Shown one piece after another: positions 26,797 to 35,114 of a stretch of 64,000 nt of DNA. The stretch covers positions 3,188,001 to 3,252,000 of the forward strand of contig CP102274.1 in NCBI GenBank assembly GCA_025149285.1. The letters are read 5' to 3'. Position 1 is the stretch's first letter, and each line of letters starts with the position of its first letter. Made by a program: the position numbers and the translations under genes. This stretch comes from Hungatella hathewayi (lineage in GTDB: Bacteria > Bacillota > Clostridia > Lachnospirales > Lachnospiraceae). Under the pieces are notes generated by a model, which saw only the letters and a list, made by a program, of their open reading frames with translations, was not told where the DNA came from and ran no database searches.

Positions 26797-27417
26797 ATGA
26801 ACGAGCATGGTGTGCTGGCAGTCATATCGGGCTTTTCCGGCGCAGGAAAAGGCACCCTTATGAAGGCCCTGCTTGAGAAGTATGACAATTATGCGCTGTC
26901 CATATCCGCTACCACCAGGAATCCCAGGGAGGGAGAAGCGGATGGACGGGAATACTTTTTTGTAACGGAAGACCGTTTTAAAGAGATGATCGGACAGGAC
27001 GCGCTGATCGAATACGCACAGTACGTCAACCATTACTACGGAACTCCGAAGGAGTACGTATTAAACCAGATGGAACAGGGGAAGGACGTGCTTCTGGAGA
27101 TTGAGATTCAGGGCGCCTTAAAGGTTAAGGAGCGTTTCCCGGAAGCTATTCTGATCTTCGTCATGCCGCCGAGTGCGGAGGAACTGAAGAGACGGCTGGT
27201 CGGCAGAGGCACGGAAAGTATGGATGTGATTCATGCAAGACTCCGCAGAGCAGTGGAAGAGGCGGAGGGCATGGACTCCTACGATTATATCTTAATCAAC
27301 GACGATATCGCCTCCTGCACGGAGCGGCTTCATCAGATGATCAGAGTACAGCACAGCAGAGTTTCAAATAATCTGGCATTTTTATCCCAGATCAGGGAAG
27401 AATTAAAGAATATATAG
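26797..27417 (+). CDS. gmk: Guanylate kinase
   Basis: Phosphorylates GMP to GDP with ATP. The 206 residues contain the P-loop GFSGAGKGT (12-20), the GMP-binding TTRNPREGEADGREYFF segment, YGTPKEYV, and the LID-type RGTES region. Length and layout are normal. It sits 19 bp after yicC and 23 bp before rpoZ, the usual Firmicute order. Confidence 0.96.
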   Translation: MNEHGVLAVISGFSGAGKGTLMKALLEKYDNYALSISATTRNPREGEADGREYFFVTEDRFKEMIGQDALIEYAQYVNHYYGTPKEYVLNQMEQGKDVLLEIEIQGALKVKERFPEAILIFVMPPSAEELKRRLVGRGTESMDVIHARLRRAVEEAEGMDSYDYILINDDIASCTERLHQMIRVQHSRVSNNLAFLSQIREELKNI

Positions 27418-27440
27418 CCATCAGGAAAGGGGAATGAAAG

Positions 27441-27692
27441 ATGTTACATCCATCTTATTCAGATTTAATTAAAGTAGTAAACAGTGAGGTAGAGCCAGGA
27501 GAACAGCCGGTTGTTCAGAGCCGTTATTCCATCGTGATCGCTGCCGCAAAGAGGGCAAGGCAGATCATCGGAGGAGCTGAGTCTGATCTTCCAACCGCTG
27601 GAAAGAAGCCGCTTTCCGTTGCCGTAGAAGAGTTATATGACGGCGATGTAAAGATCTTAAGTGAAGCGGATGCAACTGAAGAGGACGATTGA
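27441..27692 (+). CDS. rpoZ: RNA polymerase omega subunit
   Basis: Small polymerase assembly subunit of 83 residues. The segment QSRYSIVIAAAKRARQI is the omega signature that wraps the beta-prime C-terminus; KPLSVAVEELYDGDV completes the conserved core. The acidic tail is typical of clostridial RpoZ. The gene follows gmk within the same operon and is followed by a hairpin. Confidence 0.93.
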   Translation: MLHPSYSDLIKVVNSEVEPGEQPVVQSRYSIVIAAAKRARQIIGGAESDLPTAGKKPLSVAVEELYDGDVKILSEADATEEDD

Positions 27693-27700
27693 TAAGGTTG

Positions 27701-27740
27701 AAGGCCGTCTCCACATTGACAGAGATGGCCTTTCCGTTTT
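27701..27740 (+). terminator. Probable terminator or attenuator between rpoZ and rimO
   Basis: Stem 27701-27711 with 27722-27732 (11 bp, one G-T wobble), 10-nt loop, then TCCGTTTT. The T-run is short, so readthrough into rimO is likely. Confidence 0.6.
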
Positions 27741-27789
27741 GATAGTTCCGCAAATAGAAGATACGAAAAGACAGGAGTTATGACATTTT

Positions 27790-29130
27790 ATGAAATTACT
27801 ATGCATTTCGCTGGGCTGCGATAAAAACCTGGTGGATACGGAGATGATGCTGGGCCTCTTAAACAGGGACGGCTATACCTTTACGGATGATGAATACGAA
27901 GCGGATGTCATCGTCATCAACACATGTTGTTTTATCGGCGACGCCAAGGAGGAGAGTGTGAATACTATTCTCGAGATGGCGCAGATGAAGGAGGTCGGAA
28001 AGTGTAAGGCGCTGATTGTCACAGGCTGCCTCGCACAGCGCTATAAACAGGAGATCGTCGACGAGATTCCGGAAGTGGACGGAATTCTCGGCACTACCAC
28101 CTATGATGAGATATCCCACGTGCTGGCCGAGACACTGGACGGCCGAGAGCACGTCCAGTGCTTCCACGATCTGGATATCATCCCGGAAGTGAAGACAGAC
28201 CGGGTGATTACCACAGGAGGCCATTACGCGTTTTTGAAGATTGCAGAAGGCTGTGACAAGCACTGCACCTACTGTATCATCCCCAGCCTGCGCGGCAATT
28301 TCCGCAGCGTTCCCATGGAACGTCTGGTGTCGGAGGCACAGTCACTGGCCGATCAGGGGGTGAAGGAGCTGATTCTGGTAGCTCAGGAGACGACGCTTTA
28401 CGGTGTGGATCTCTATGGAAAGAAATCGCTTCCCGAACTCTTAAAGAAGCTCTGCCGGATTTCCGGGATTCAGTGGATCCGGATCCAGTACTGCTATCCG
28501 GAAGAGATCACGGATGAACTGATCCAGACCATGAAGACCGAAGATAAGATCTGCCATTATATCGACATGCCGATCCAGCACGCCAGTGACACGATCCTGC
28601 GCCGCATGGGACGGAGGACATCCCGGGCCCAGTTAAAGGAGATGATCGGCAAACTGCGCAGTGAGATTCCTGATATCGCCATCCGTACGACGCTGATCTC
28701 CGGATTCCCGGGGGAGACAGAGGAAGATCATGAGATACTGATGGAATTTGTGGATGAGATGGAATTCGAACGTCTCGGTGTGTTCGCCTATTCCGCGGAA
28801 GAAGACACTCCGGCGGCAGGATTTCCGGATCAGGTTTTACAGGAAGTGAAGGAAGAGCGGCGTGATGCCATCATGGAGCTTCAGCAGGAAATCTCCTTCG
28901 ACCATTCCCAGTCCATGGTCGGAAGATCGCTGGAGGTTATGATCGAAGGCAAGGTTGCCGATGAAAATGCCTATGTGGGAAGGACCTATATGGACGGCCC
29001 CGGTGTGGACGGCATGATTTTTATCCAGACCGGCGAGGAACTGATGTCCGGCACCTTTGTGCGGGCCAGGGTCACAGGCGCGCTGGAATACGATTTAATA
29101 GGGGAGATTGAAGATGAATTTACCGAATAA
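27790..29130 (+). CDS. rimO: Ribosomal protein S12 methylthiotransferase RimO
   Basis: Radical SAM enzyme that adds a methylthio group to the aspartate of ribosomal protein S12. The 446 residues show three N-terminal cluster cysteines (C10 in GCDKN, C46 in NTCCF, C80 in TGCLAQ), the radical SAM motif C155-x3-C159-x2-C162 (CDKHCTYC), and a C-terminal TRAM domain (about 380-440). The SLGCDKNLVDTE start distinguishes RimO from MiaB and MtaB. AGGAG lies upstream at 27773-27777. Its last 17 bases overlap the pgsA start. Confidence 0.95.
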   Translation: MKLLCISLGCDKNLVDTEMMLGLLNRDGYTFTDDEYEADVIVINTCCFIGDAKEESVNTILEMAQMKEVGKCKALIVTGCLAQRYKQEIVDEIPEVDGILGTTTYDEISHVLAETLDGREHVQCFHDLDIIPEVKTDRVITTGGHYAFLKIAEGCDKHCTYCIIPSLRGNFRSVPMERLVSEAQSLADQGVKELILVAQETTLYGVDLYGKKSLPELLKKLCRISGIQWIRIQYCYPEEITDELIQTMKTEDKICHYIDMPIQHASDTILRRMGRRTSRAQLKEMIGKLRSEIPDIAIRTTLISGFPGETEEDHEILMEFVDEMEFERLGVFAYSAEEDTPAAGFPDQVLQEVKEERRDAIMELQQEISFDHSQSMVGRSLEVMIEGKVADENAYVGRTYMDGPGVDGMIFIQTGEELMSGTFVRARVTGALEYDLIGEIEDEFTE

Positions 29131-29656
29131 ACTGACGATTCTTCGAATCATCATGATTCCGTTTTTTGTACTCTTTATGCTGCTGGACGGCGGTGCGAAC
29201 CAGACGTACCGCTATATCGCCGCGGTCATTTTCATCGTGGCCAGCTTTACCGACTTACTGGATGGAAAGATCGCCAGGAAATACAATCTGGTAACCAACT
29301 TTGGCAAGTTCATGGACCCGCTGGCAGACAAGCTTCTGGTCTGTTCCGGCTTAATCTGTTTCGTCGGCCTTGGAGCGCTTCCGGCCTGGTTCGTGATTAT
29401 CATTATCAGCCGTGAGTTCATCATCAGCGGCTTCCGTCTGGTCGCATCCGACAACGGTGTCGTGATCGCCGCCAGCTACTGGGGGAAATTTAAGACCGTC
29501 TCTCAGATGATTATGTCTGTGCTGCTGATCGTCAATATCCCGGCACTGTCCATACTGACCGCCATTTTCAGCGCCATCGCGCTGGTGCTGACGGTGGTTT
29601 CACTGATCGATTACATTGCGAAAAATTATCGTGTTCTTACGGAAGGGAGTCTGTAA
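29114..29656 (+). CDS. pgsA: CDP-diacylglycerol--glycerol-3-phosphate 3-phosphatidyltransferase
   Basis: Makes phosphatidylglycerol phosphate at the membrane. The CDP-alcohol phosphotransferase motif is complete: D50-G-x2-A54-R55-x8-G64-x3-D68-x3-D72. The 180-residue protein has about five membrane helices. Start at 29114 has GGGGAG seven bases upstream, inside rimO; the rimO stop falls 17 bases into this gene, so translation is probably coupled. rimO-pgsA-cinA is a conserved Firmicute arrangement. Confidence 0.94.
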   Translation: MNLPNKLTILRIIMIPFFVLFMLLDGGANQTYRYIAAVIFIVASFTDLLDGKIARKYNLVTNFGKFMDPLADKLLVCSGLICFVGLGALPAWFVIIIISREFIISGFRLVASDNGVVIAASYWGKFKTVSQMIMSVLLIVNIPALSILTAIFSAIALVLTVVSLIDYIAKNYRVLTEGSL

Positions 29657-29662
29657 ATCATT

Positions 29663-30910
29663 ATGGTTGTTGAATTAATTTCAGTCGGAACAGAACTTTT
29701 ACTCGGAAATATCGTGAATACCAACGCCCAGTTTCTCGCGGAGAAATGCGCGTCACTCGGTCTGTCCATGTACCATCAGGTCACGGTGGGAGACAACCGG
29801 GAACGGCTGGCGGAGGACATCAGTACGGCGCTTAAGAGGGCGGACATCATCATCCTTACCGGTGGCCTGGGCCCTACGGAGGACGACATCACAAAGGAAG
29901 TCTGTGCCGACGTTATGGGATTTAAGCTGGTGGAAGATCCACATACGAGAGAGCGGATCGAGGCGTATTTCAAAGATGGCATTTATCCGGTCATCACGGA
30001 TAACAACTGGAAACAGGCTCTTGTTCCGGAAGGCTGCAAGGTTCTTGACAATCATAACGGTACAGCCCCCGGACTGATTATGGAAAAGGATGGAAAGACG
30101 GCGATTCTTCTTCCGGGTCCCTTTAACGAGTTAAAGTCTCTTTTTCTGGATGAGGTTTCCCCCTGCCTTCAGAAATTACAGCCTGAGGTGATCCGTTCCC
30201 AGATGATCAAGATCTGCGGCCATGGGGAGAGCCAGGTGGAAGACCAGATCAAGGATCTGATCGCCGCACAGACGAATCCGACCATTGCTCCTTACGCGAA
30301 GACGGCAGAGGTACATTTACGCGTTACGGCGCGCGCCGCCGATGACGAGACCGCCAAAAGTCTGATCAAGCCGGTAGTAAAAGAAATCAAGAACCGGTTC
30401 GGCGACGATATCTATACGACGAAGGAAGAGGAGACCCTGGAGATGGCGGTTGTCCGTCTCCTTAAAAAGTATGAACTCACGGTTACCACTGCCGAATCCT
30501 GCACCGGCGGACTGATCGCCGGACGCCTGGTGAATGTGTCCGGAGCCTCCGAAGTATTCCGCGAGGGCTTTGTCACCTACTCCAATAAGGCAAAGAGAAA
30601 AATCCTCGATGTCAGCAAGGGAACGCTTAAGAAGTACGGCGCAGTCAGCGAACAGACTGCGAAGGAGATGGCCACGGGAGGCGTATTTGCCACTGACGCC
30701 GACGTCTGTATCGCCGTTACCGGAATTGCCGGACCTTCAACCGAAGGGGACAAGCCTGTCGGACTCGTCTACATTGCCTGCTATATGAAGGATAAAGTGA
30801 AGGTGGAGGAATACCACTTTAAGGGCAACCGGGACAAGATCCGGGAACAGGCAGTCGTAAAATCACTGGATCTCCTGCGCAGGTCCATACTCGCAAATTA
30901 TCGGGGATAA
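29663..30910 (+). CDS. cinA: CinA family protein (competence/damage-inducible; nicotinamide nucleotide deamidase)
   Basis: The 415 residues have an N-terminal molybdopterin-binding-like domain (VELISVGTELLLGNIVNTNA onward), a middle linker, and the C-terminal nicotinamide mononucleotide deamidase domain with TAESCTGGLIAGRL (near 270-285). Characterised members cleave ADP-ribose pyrophosphate or deamidate NMN. In Bacillus the gene lies upstream of recA and is competence-linked. Here it follows pgsA by six bases and precedes two uncharacterised genes; recA is not in view. Confidence 0.94.
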   Translation: MVVELISVGTELLLGNIVNTNAQFLAEKCASLGLSMYHQVTVGDNRERLAEDISTALKRADIIILTGGLGPTEDDITKEVCADVMGFKLVEDPHTRERIEAYFKDGIYPVITDNNWKQALVPEGCKVLDNHNGTAPGLIMEKDGKTAILLPGPFNELKSLFLDEVSPCLQKLQPEVIRSQMIKICGHGESQVEDQIKDLIAAQTNPTIAPYAKTAEVHLRVTARAADDETAKSLIKPVVKEIKNRFGDDIYTTKEEETLEMAVVRLLKKYELTVTTAESCTGGLIAGRLVNVSGASEVFREGFVTYSNKAKRKILDVSKGTLKKYGAVSEQTAKEMATGGVFATDADVCIAVTGIAGPSTEGDKPVGLVYIACYMKDKVKVEEYHFKGNRDKIREQAVVKSLDLLRRSILANYRG

Positions 30911-30931
30911 GTCTTCAGGAGGATAAATACA

Positions 30932-32272
30932 TTGGAAACCCGTTTCATAAAAAAACAGATGACAGCGGCGTATCAATATTCTTATACGAGGCTGGCGCTT
31001 AATTACTATACGTTATACGAAACCATAACAGAAGAACCGGAGCTGTCCGGAAAGGAAGGAGCATTTCTCGCCACCCTTCACGAACTCATCGGAGCGTTTC
31101 TGGAGGGCGGAGACGTCCTTTCCCGTCTGGATCAGCTCCGGGAAGAAGTTACCCGTGAAGTGGAGATTCTGACGGCTTACACGGACTGCTTTCAGATCTA
31201 TGAATACGTGTTAAACCGCATGGAGAGATCCTACCGGTCTCTGCCGAAAACAGGCCTTGACGATGAGTCCTTCCTGGCCATGCTGATGGCATTTATTACG
31301 AATACCAGGGAATCCGCCGTCATGAACGGGCGCATCCGTCAGATTATCGGCCAGCTTCCCGTTCGTCTGACAAAACAGAAATTCTACGGCCTCGTGCTGG
31401 AGGGGCTCTCGGTTTATATCGGTTCCCCCGTGGAAAGCCTTCATGACATGATGTATACGCTCAGGACCGAGTCCATGGCGTCCCTTCCGGAGGGAATGGC
31501 GGAGGGGCGGAGGGCCCTGTATGAGACGCTGATGCAGTTCGGCCATATGGATTACCGCAGCCTTTCCCCGGAGGCGTTTACGGAAGCACAGGCGAAGCTG
31601 ATGGGCGTAAGCGCCGAGTTAAACGAAGAAGCGGAATGCTTCGTAAGCCTTCAGGAAATCATCAATGATTTATACGTTCTTTCTCTTGCGAAAAGCGATG
31701 CGGTCATTGATGTCAACGAGGAAAATCTCTATCGTTCCATCATCGCCGGTGTCCAGGACAATCTGATGAAGAAAGACGGCAGTGAACCGGCTGACTCCTT
31801 TGCCGCGCTTCTCACACAGATGGAAGGACGTCAGGAGGCCTATTACGAGAGATATCTCCGCTCGGAAATTCCGCCGGAGACACCGGAACTGCTCGCTGAT
31901 CCGGATTATGTGAGAGCCCGCAACATTGATCTTCTCCTTTCCGGAAGCTCTTTTATGAGTTTAAAGAAGACTGCCGCAGAGAATGATCCAAAGGAGAGCG
32001 AACTTAAGAAGCTGGTAGACCGCGCGTATCTGGAAAAAACCGCGGAAGCGTATTTCAGTGAACTGGATACCGTTTTTTCCGACACCTCCAGGCCGGTCAT
32101 GCGCGCCATCATGGCGAAAGTACTGTCGGATCTTCCGGTGTACTTTCATTCGATCGACGAGATTAAGTCTTACATCAGAGGGAGCCTGGAAAGCTGCGGG
32201 GACGAGGCGGAAAAAGAAACCTGCAAGGAATTATTGGAAGAGCTGATGGAATATGAAAATAAGCTGGTATGA
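30932..32272 (+). CDS. Uncharacterised 446-residue protein
   Basis: I do not recognise this family with certainty. The protein is largely alpha-helical and acidic, without a signal peptide or clear membrane helix. Visible stretches are the aromatic N-terminus TAAYQYSYTRLALNYYTLY and a conserved-looking C-terminal half with FSDTSRPVMRAIMAKVL and DEIKSYIRGSLESCG. A TTG start is chosen because AGGAGG lies nine bases upstream (30917-30922); the first in-frame ATG is ten codons further. Its end overlaps the next gene by 20 bases, and both lie directly ahead of a DUF2953 protein and gerW, so a role linked to sporulation or the envelope is possible but only inferred. Confidence 0.7.
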   Translation: METRFIKKQMTAAYQYSYTRLALNYYTLYETITEEPELSGKEGAFLATLHELIGAFLEGGDVLSRLDQLREEVTREVEILTAYTDCFQIYEYVLNRMERSYRSLPKTGLDDESFLAMLMAFITNTRESAVMNGRIRQIIGQLPVRLTKQKFYGLVLEGLSVYIGSPVESLHDMMYTLRTESMASLPEGMAEGRRALYETLMQFGHMDYRSLSPEAFTEAQAKLMGVSAELNEEAECFVSLQEIINDLYVLSLAKSDAVIDVNEENLYRSIIAGVQDNLMKKDGSEPADSFAALLTQMEGRQEAYYERYLRSEIPPETPELLADPDYVRARNIDLLLSGSSFMSLKKTAAENDPKESELKKLVDRAYLEKTAEAYFSELDTVFSDTSRPVMRAIMAKVLSDLPVYFHSIDEIKSYIRGSLESCGDEAEKETCKELLEELMEYENKLV

Positions 32273-32642
32273 CCACTTGTACGTGGGTGACAAGGCGAAA
32301 AAAAAGCGTTATCAGATCATACAGTCAATCAGAAATTCCCGCCTGATTTCGGGGGCTTATGTGATTACACCCTCATTAAGTGGGAATAATGTACTTGATA
32401 TCTATCCGGCCATGGAGCTTTCTGCCCCGTGGTACAGGGAAGATGAGTTCTTTATTATTGGAATTGCGGCCGACTACTGGGAGGCCTTAGAGGTGACGAG
32501 ACAGATCGTGGAGGAGCTGTATCAGAATACCGGCGGCTTCGACTTGACCGGATATTTAAACGGCCGGCCGCTGCGAAGGAGTCACCGTGACGATCCGGCT
32601 CAGGGCATGTCCGAACATGTTCCGGAAGCCGGCAGGATGTGA
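32253..32642 (+). CDS. Uncharacterised 129-residue protein
   Basis: Small, soluble, mixed alpha/beta protein of unknown function. The N-terminus MKISWYDHLYVGDKAKKKRY is followed by VITPSLSGNNVLDIYP and a region (FFIIGIAADYWEALEVTRQI) with a Rossmann- or ferredoxin-like strand-helix pattern. The start is preceded by GGAAG inside the upstream gene, with a 20-base overlap that implies translational coupling. It probably acts with the 446-residue protein. No motif allows a reaction to be named. Confidence 0.7.
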   Translation: MKISWYDHLYVGDKAKKKRYQIIQSIRNSRLISGAYVITPSLSGNNVLDIYPAMELSAPWYREDEFFIIGIAADYWEALEVTRQIVEELYQNTGGFDLTGYLNGRPLRRSHRDDPAQGMSEHVPEAGRM

Positions 32643-32649
32643 GGTGTCC

Positions 32650-33567
32650 ATGCTTCCTATCATATTATTTATTTTAAAGCTGCTGGGAATTCTGGTACTG
32701 ATTCTGCTGGGACTCGTTCTCGGAGTGCTCCTTCTGATTCTTCTTGTACCGGTCAGATACCGGATCGAAGGCTCCTGTTACGAACGGCTGAAGGGGAAGG
32801 CCCGCATCACATGGCTGCTACATATTGTTTCTGTAACGGCAGCCTTTGAAGACGAGTTTTCCGTTGGGATCCGCCTGTTAGGCTTCCGGCTTTTTAAGCC
32901 TGTGGAGGAGAGCAGGGAAGATGCCGAAGATATGATGGTTCATGCCATGGAAACGACGGACCGGGAAACCGAAGAATTTACCGGCGATCTGGTAAGCGAT
33001 GCAGAAAAATCCGGCAAAAAGCAGCTGGCGGAAGAGGGAAAGCAAGTGCCTTTGCCGGAGGAACCACACCCCGGCCGGGAAAGGGAAGCCAGCCAGGCAA
33101 GCGATGAAAAAAACGGGAAAGCCGGGAAAACTGCCGACAGGCTTTCGTCAATTTACGCAAAACTTAAGTTTTCTTTCAAGGGGATGTGTGATAAACTAAA
33201 AGCCATAAAAGAGAAAAAAGAAGAGATTCAGGCATGGATTACCGATGAAAATAACAGAAAGACCATCCGCCTTCTTTTAAAGCAGTTAAAGAAACTGGTC
33301 CGCCACCTCCTTCCCCGAAAGGGAAAGGGCGAAGTGGTATTCGGCTTTGACGATCCTTATACGACCGGACAGGTCTTAACTGCGGTCAGCGTGGTTTATC
33401 CGTTCTGCCATAAGCTGATTGATATCTATCCGGAGTTTGACAGACAGGTATTTACGGCGGAGGGACATTTTAGCGGAAGAATCCGGGCAGGCACACTGCT
33501 TCTCATCGCGGGAAGAATGCTGCTCGATAAGAATTTCAGAGGCCTTTTAAGGAAATGGCTTCGGTAA
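32650..33567 (+). CDS. DUF2953 membrane protein (YtfI-like)
   Basis: The 305-residue protein starts with a long hydrophobic N-terminal segment (about 4-33), then a PVRYRIEGSCYERLKGKARITW region and a C-terminal part with FGFDDPYTTGQVLTAVSVVYPF, both characteristic of DUF2953. The middle (about 90-185) is a highly charged Glu/Lys linker. I chose the ATG at 32650 because GAGGTG lies just upstream; an ATG at 32587 is in frame but lies within the preceding gene without a ribosome site. In Bacillus the DUF2953 gene ytfI is next to ytfJ (gerW), and the same adjacency holds here. Confidence 0.85.
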   Translation: MLPIILFILKLLGILVLILLGLVLGVLLLILLVPVRYRIEGSCYERLKGKARITWLLHIVSVTAAFEDEFSVGIRLLGFRLFKPVEESREDAEDMMVHAMETTDRETEEFTGDLVSDAEKSGKKQLAEEGKQVPLPEEPHPGREREASQASDEKNGKAGKTADRLSSIYAKLKFSFKGMCDKLKAIKEKKEEIQAWITDENNRKTIRLLLKQLKKLVRHLLPRKGKGEVVFGFDDPYTTGQVLTAVSVVYPFCHKLIDIYPEFDRQVFTAEGHFSGRIRAGTLLLIAGRMLLDKNFRGLLRKWLR

Positions 33568-33641
33568 GCGGACAACACACGTCCGTCATGTCCGATAAAA
33601 CAGGGCACGCTGAGTGCTCATAGCGAGGAGGAACTATTCAG

Positions 33642-34046
33642 ATGGCAGATAATTATTTTACCTCTACAGTGGAGGCTCTGTTCAAGGGTATGGATACCTT
33701 TGTGACAACAAAAACCGTAGTGGGAGAGGCAGTAAAGGTGGATGATACCATCATCCTTCCTCTGGTGGATGTGACCTGCGGTATGGCTGCCGGTTCATTT
33801 GCTGAGAATTCAAAACAGAAGGGCGCAGGCGGTATGAATGCAAAGATGAGTCCCAGCGCAATTTTAATCATCCAGAACGGGGTGACTAAGCTGGTCAACA
33901 TCAAACAGCAGGATGCCATGACAAAGATTCTGGACATGGTGCCTGACTTCGTGAATAAATTTACAGGGGGATCCCATGACATATCCCCTGATGCACTGAA
34001 AGTAGCGGAGGAGATGGCTGCGGCGGAAGAGACGGATCAGGAATAA
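33642..34046 (+). CDS. gerW: Sporulation protein GerW (YtfJ)
   Basis: Spore germination/sporulation factor required in Bacillus for proper spore germination responses. The 134 residues include TVEALFKGMDTFVTTKTVVGE, the central PLVDVTCGMAAGS loop, and the GGMNAKMSPSAILIIQ segment, all conserved in the family. A very good AGGAGG site precedes the start. It follows the DUF2953 gene by 74 bp and ends the module. Confidence 0.93.
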   Translation: MADNYFTSTVEALFKGMDTFVTTKTVVGEAVKVDDTIILPLVDVTCGMAAGSFAENSKQKGAGGMNAKMSPSAILIIQNGVTKLVNIKQQDAMTKILDMVPDFVNKFTGGSHDISPDALKVAEEMAAAEETDQE

Positions 34047-34102
34047 GAATAGGATAAGCCGCATACTATATCATATAGCATGGTAACGGATTGAGGGATG
34101 AT

Positions 34103-34240
34103 ATGAAGAGGGTATGTGGTCTGATGCTGTTCTGCTTCGGTGCAGGAATGGCAATTCTGCTTTTTATCCCGGCAACAATTATGACGATATTATTCATCAT
34201 CGCCTGTATGGTTCTGGGATATAACTTATTCTGCTGGTAA
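34103..34240 (+). CDS. 45-residue membrane microprotein
   Basis: Short open frame starting MKRVCGLMLFCFG with GAGGGA about five bases upstream. Nearly the whole product is hydrophobic: two adjacent membrane segments, FGAGMAILLFIPATIMTILF and IIACMVLGYNLF, ending in CW. Small clostridial proteins with this pattern are common but have no assigned function. It fills most of the 345-bp stretch between gerW and rpmB. The rest of that stretch holds a weak GGAAACGGG/CCCGTTTCC hairpin (34253-34287) and the rpmB terminator. Coding is likely on start, ribosome site and hydrophobicity, but translation is unproven. Confidence 0.6.
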   Translation: MKRVCGLMLFCFGAGMAILLFIPATIMTILFIIACMVLGYNLFCW

Positions 34241-34346
34241 TGAGCGATTGTTGGAAACGGGAGAGACGTGTCCTGGTGCCCGTTTCCGATTAAAATAAAG
34301 AGCCGAACTGCCCTGGCAGCCAGCTGTTTCTCCACCTATGATATCA

Positions 34347-34378
34347 AAAACTCCAGGCTGACAACAGCCTGGAGTTTT
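34347..34378. terminator. Bidirectional terminator downstream of rpmB
   Basis: 14-bp perfect stem (34347-34360 with 34365-34378) with a 4-nt ACAA loop, an A-run on the left and T-rich sequence on the right. It lies 14 bp after the rpmB stop on the minus strand. Confidence 0.88.
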
Positions 34379-34391
34379 CTTTCTTAAATGA

Positions 34392-34577
34392 TTAAGCTCT
34401 CTCAACTAAACCGGATCTTAAGCAGGAAGTACATACGTACATCTTCTTAGCGCCTCCGTTAACTTTAACCTTAACGGACTTTACGTTTGCTTTCCACATC
34501 TTGTTAGATCTTCTATGGGAATGGCTCACCGCATTACCAAAGTGAGCAGCTTTTTCACAGATTGCACATTTAGCCAT
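34392..34577 (-). CDS. rpmB: Large ribosomal subunit protein bL28
   Basis: Ribosomal protein of 61 residues. The four cysteines C4, C7, C49 and C52 mark the zinc-binding form of L28. The core GNAVSHSHRRSNKMWKANVK is the family signature. AAGGAGG lies upstream on the minus strand. It is monocistronic, with its own promoter and terminator, and divergent from asp23. Confidence 0.96.
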   Translation of the reverse strand: MAKCAICEKAAHFGNAVSHSHRRSNKMWKANVKSVKVKVNGGAKKMYVCTSCLRSGLVERA

Positions 34578-34635
34578 GTTTGCACCTCCTTAAACGCTAC
34601 TTGGATTTTCTGTTATAAAAATCCACAACAAATGT

Positions 34636-34664
34636 ATGATAACAGAAATTGCATAGTTTTGCAA
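34636..34664 (-). promoter_or_regulatory. Sigma-A promoter of rpmB
   Basis: Minus strand: -35 TTGCAA (34664-34659), 17-bp spacer, -10 TATCAT (34641-34636). Confidence 0.65.
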
Positions 34665-34705
34665 GTGAAATTTAAAAATTTGTTTCTTTTTTTGGGAAAA
34701 TAATG

Positions 34706-34711
34706 TATAAT
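34706..34711 (+). promoter_or_regulatory. -10 element of the asp23-yloV operon
   Basis: Perfect TATAAT, 38 bp ahead of the Asp23 start codon. The region 17 bp upstream is a T-run (TTTCTT) that only weakly resembles a -35 box, so the exact promoter is uncertain. Confidence 0.45.
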
Positions 34712-34743
34712 CAAATCAGTCAGAATGATAGGAGGTAAAAATT

Positions 34744-35100
34744 ATGAAGGGTTACATCAACAATAAACTGGGTGAAATCCAGATTGGCCCTGATGTTATC
34801 GCTATGTACGCGGGCACTACCGCAGTGGAATGTTTCGGTATTGTCGGCATGGCGGCTGTCAGCATGAAGGACGGCCTTGTTAAGCTTTTAAAACGCGAAA
34901 GTCTGACGCACGGAATCAACGTGAATATACAGGACAACCATATCACCATCGACTTCCATGTCATCGTAGCATATGGAATCAGTATTTCGGCAGTTGCTGA
35001 CAATCTGATCGAAAATGTGAAGTACAAAGTAGAAGAATTCACCGGCATGACGGTAGATAAGATCAACATCTTCGTTGAAGGTGTAAGAGTGATAGATTAA
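34744..35100 (+). CDS. Asp23/Gls24 family envelope stress protein
   Basis: The 118 residues match Asp23 (alkaline shock protein 23) in the segments GEIQIGPDVIAMYAGTTAVE, GINVNIQDNHITIDFHVIVAYG and VDKINIFVEGVRV. Family members form membrane-proximal scaffolds in Gram-positive bacteria. It is directly followed by yloV, the near-universal Firmicute partner. Start at 34744 has ATAGGAGG upstream. Confidence 0.92.
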   Translation: MKGYINNKLGEIQIGPDVIAMYAGTTAVECFGIVGMAAVSMKDGLVKLLKRESLTHGINVNIQDNHITIDFHVIVAYGISISAVADNLIENVKYKVEEFTGMTVDKINIFVEGVRVID

Positions 35101-35114
35101 GGAGGAAACTACCT

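Noticed and set aside
34253..34287. GGAAACGGG/CCCGTTTCC inverted repeat as a terminator
   Set aside because: 9-bp stem with a 17-nt loop and no T-run; too weak to call, although it may contribute to the end of the gerW transcript.
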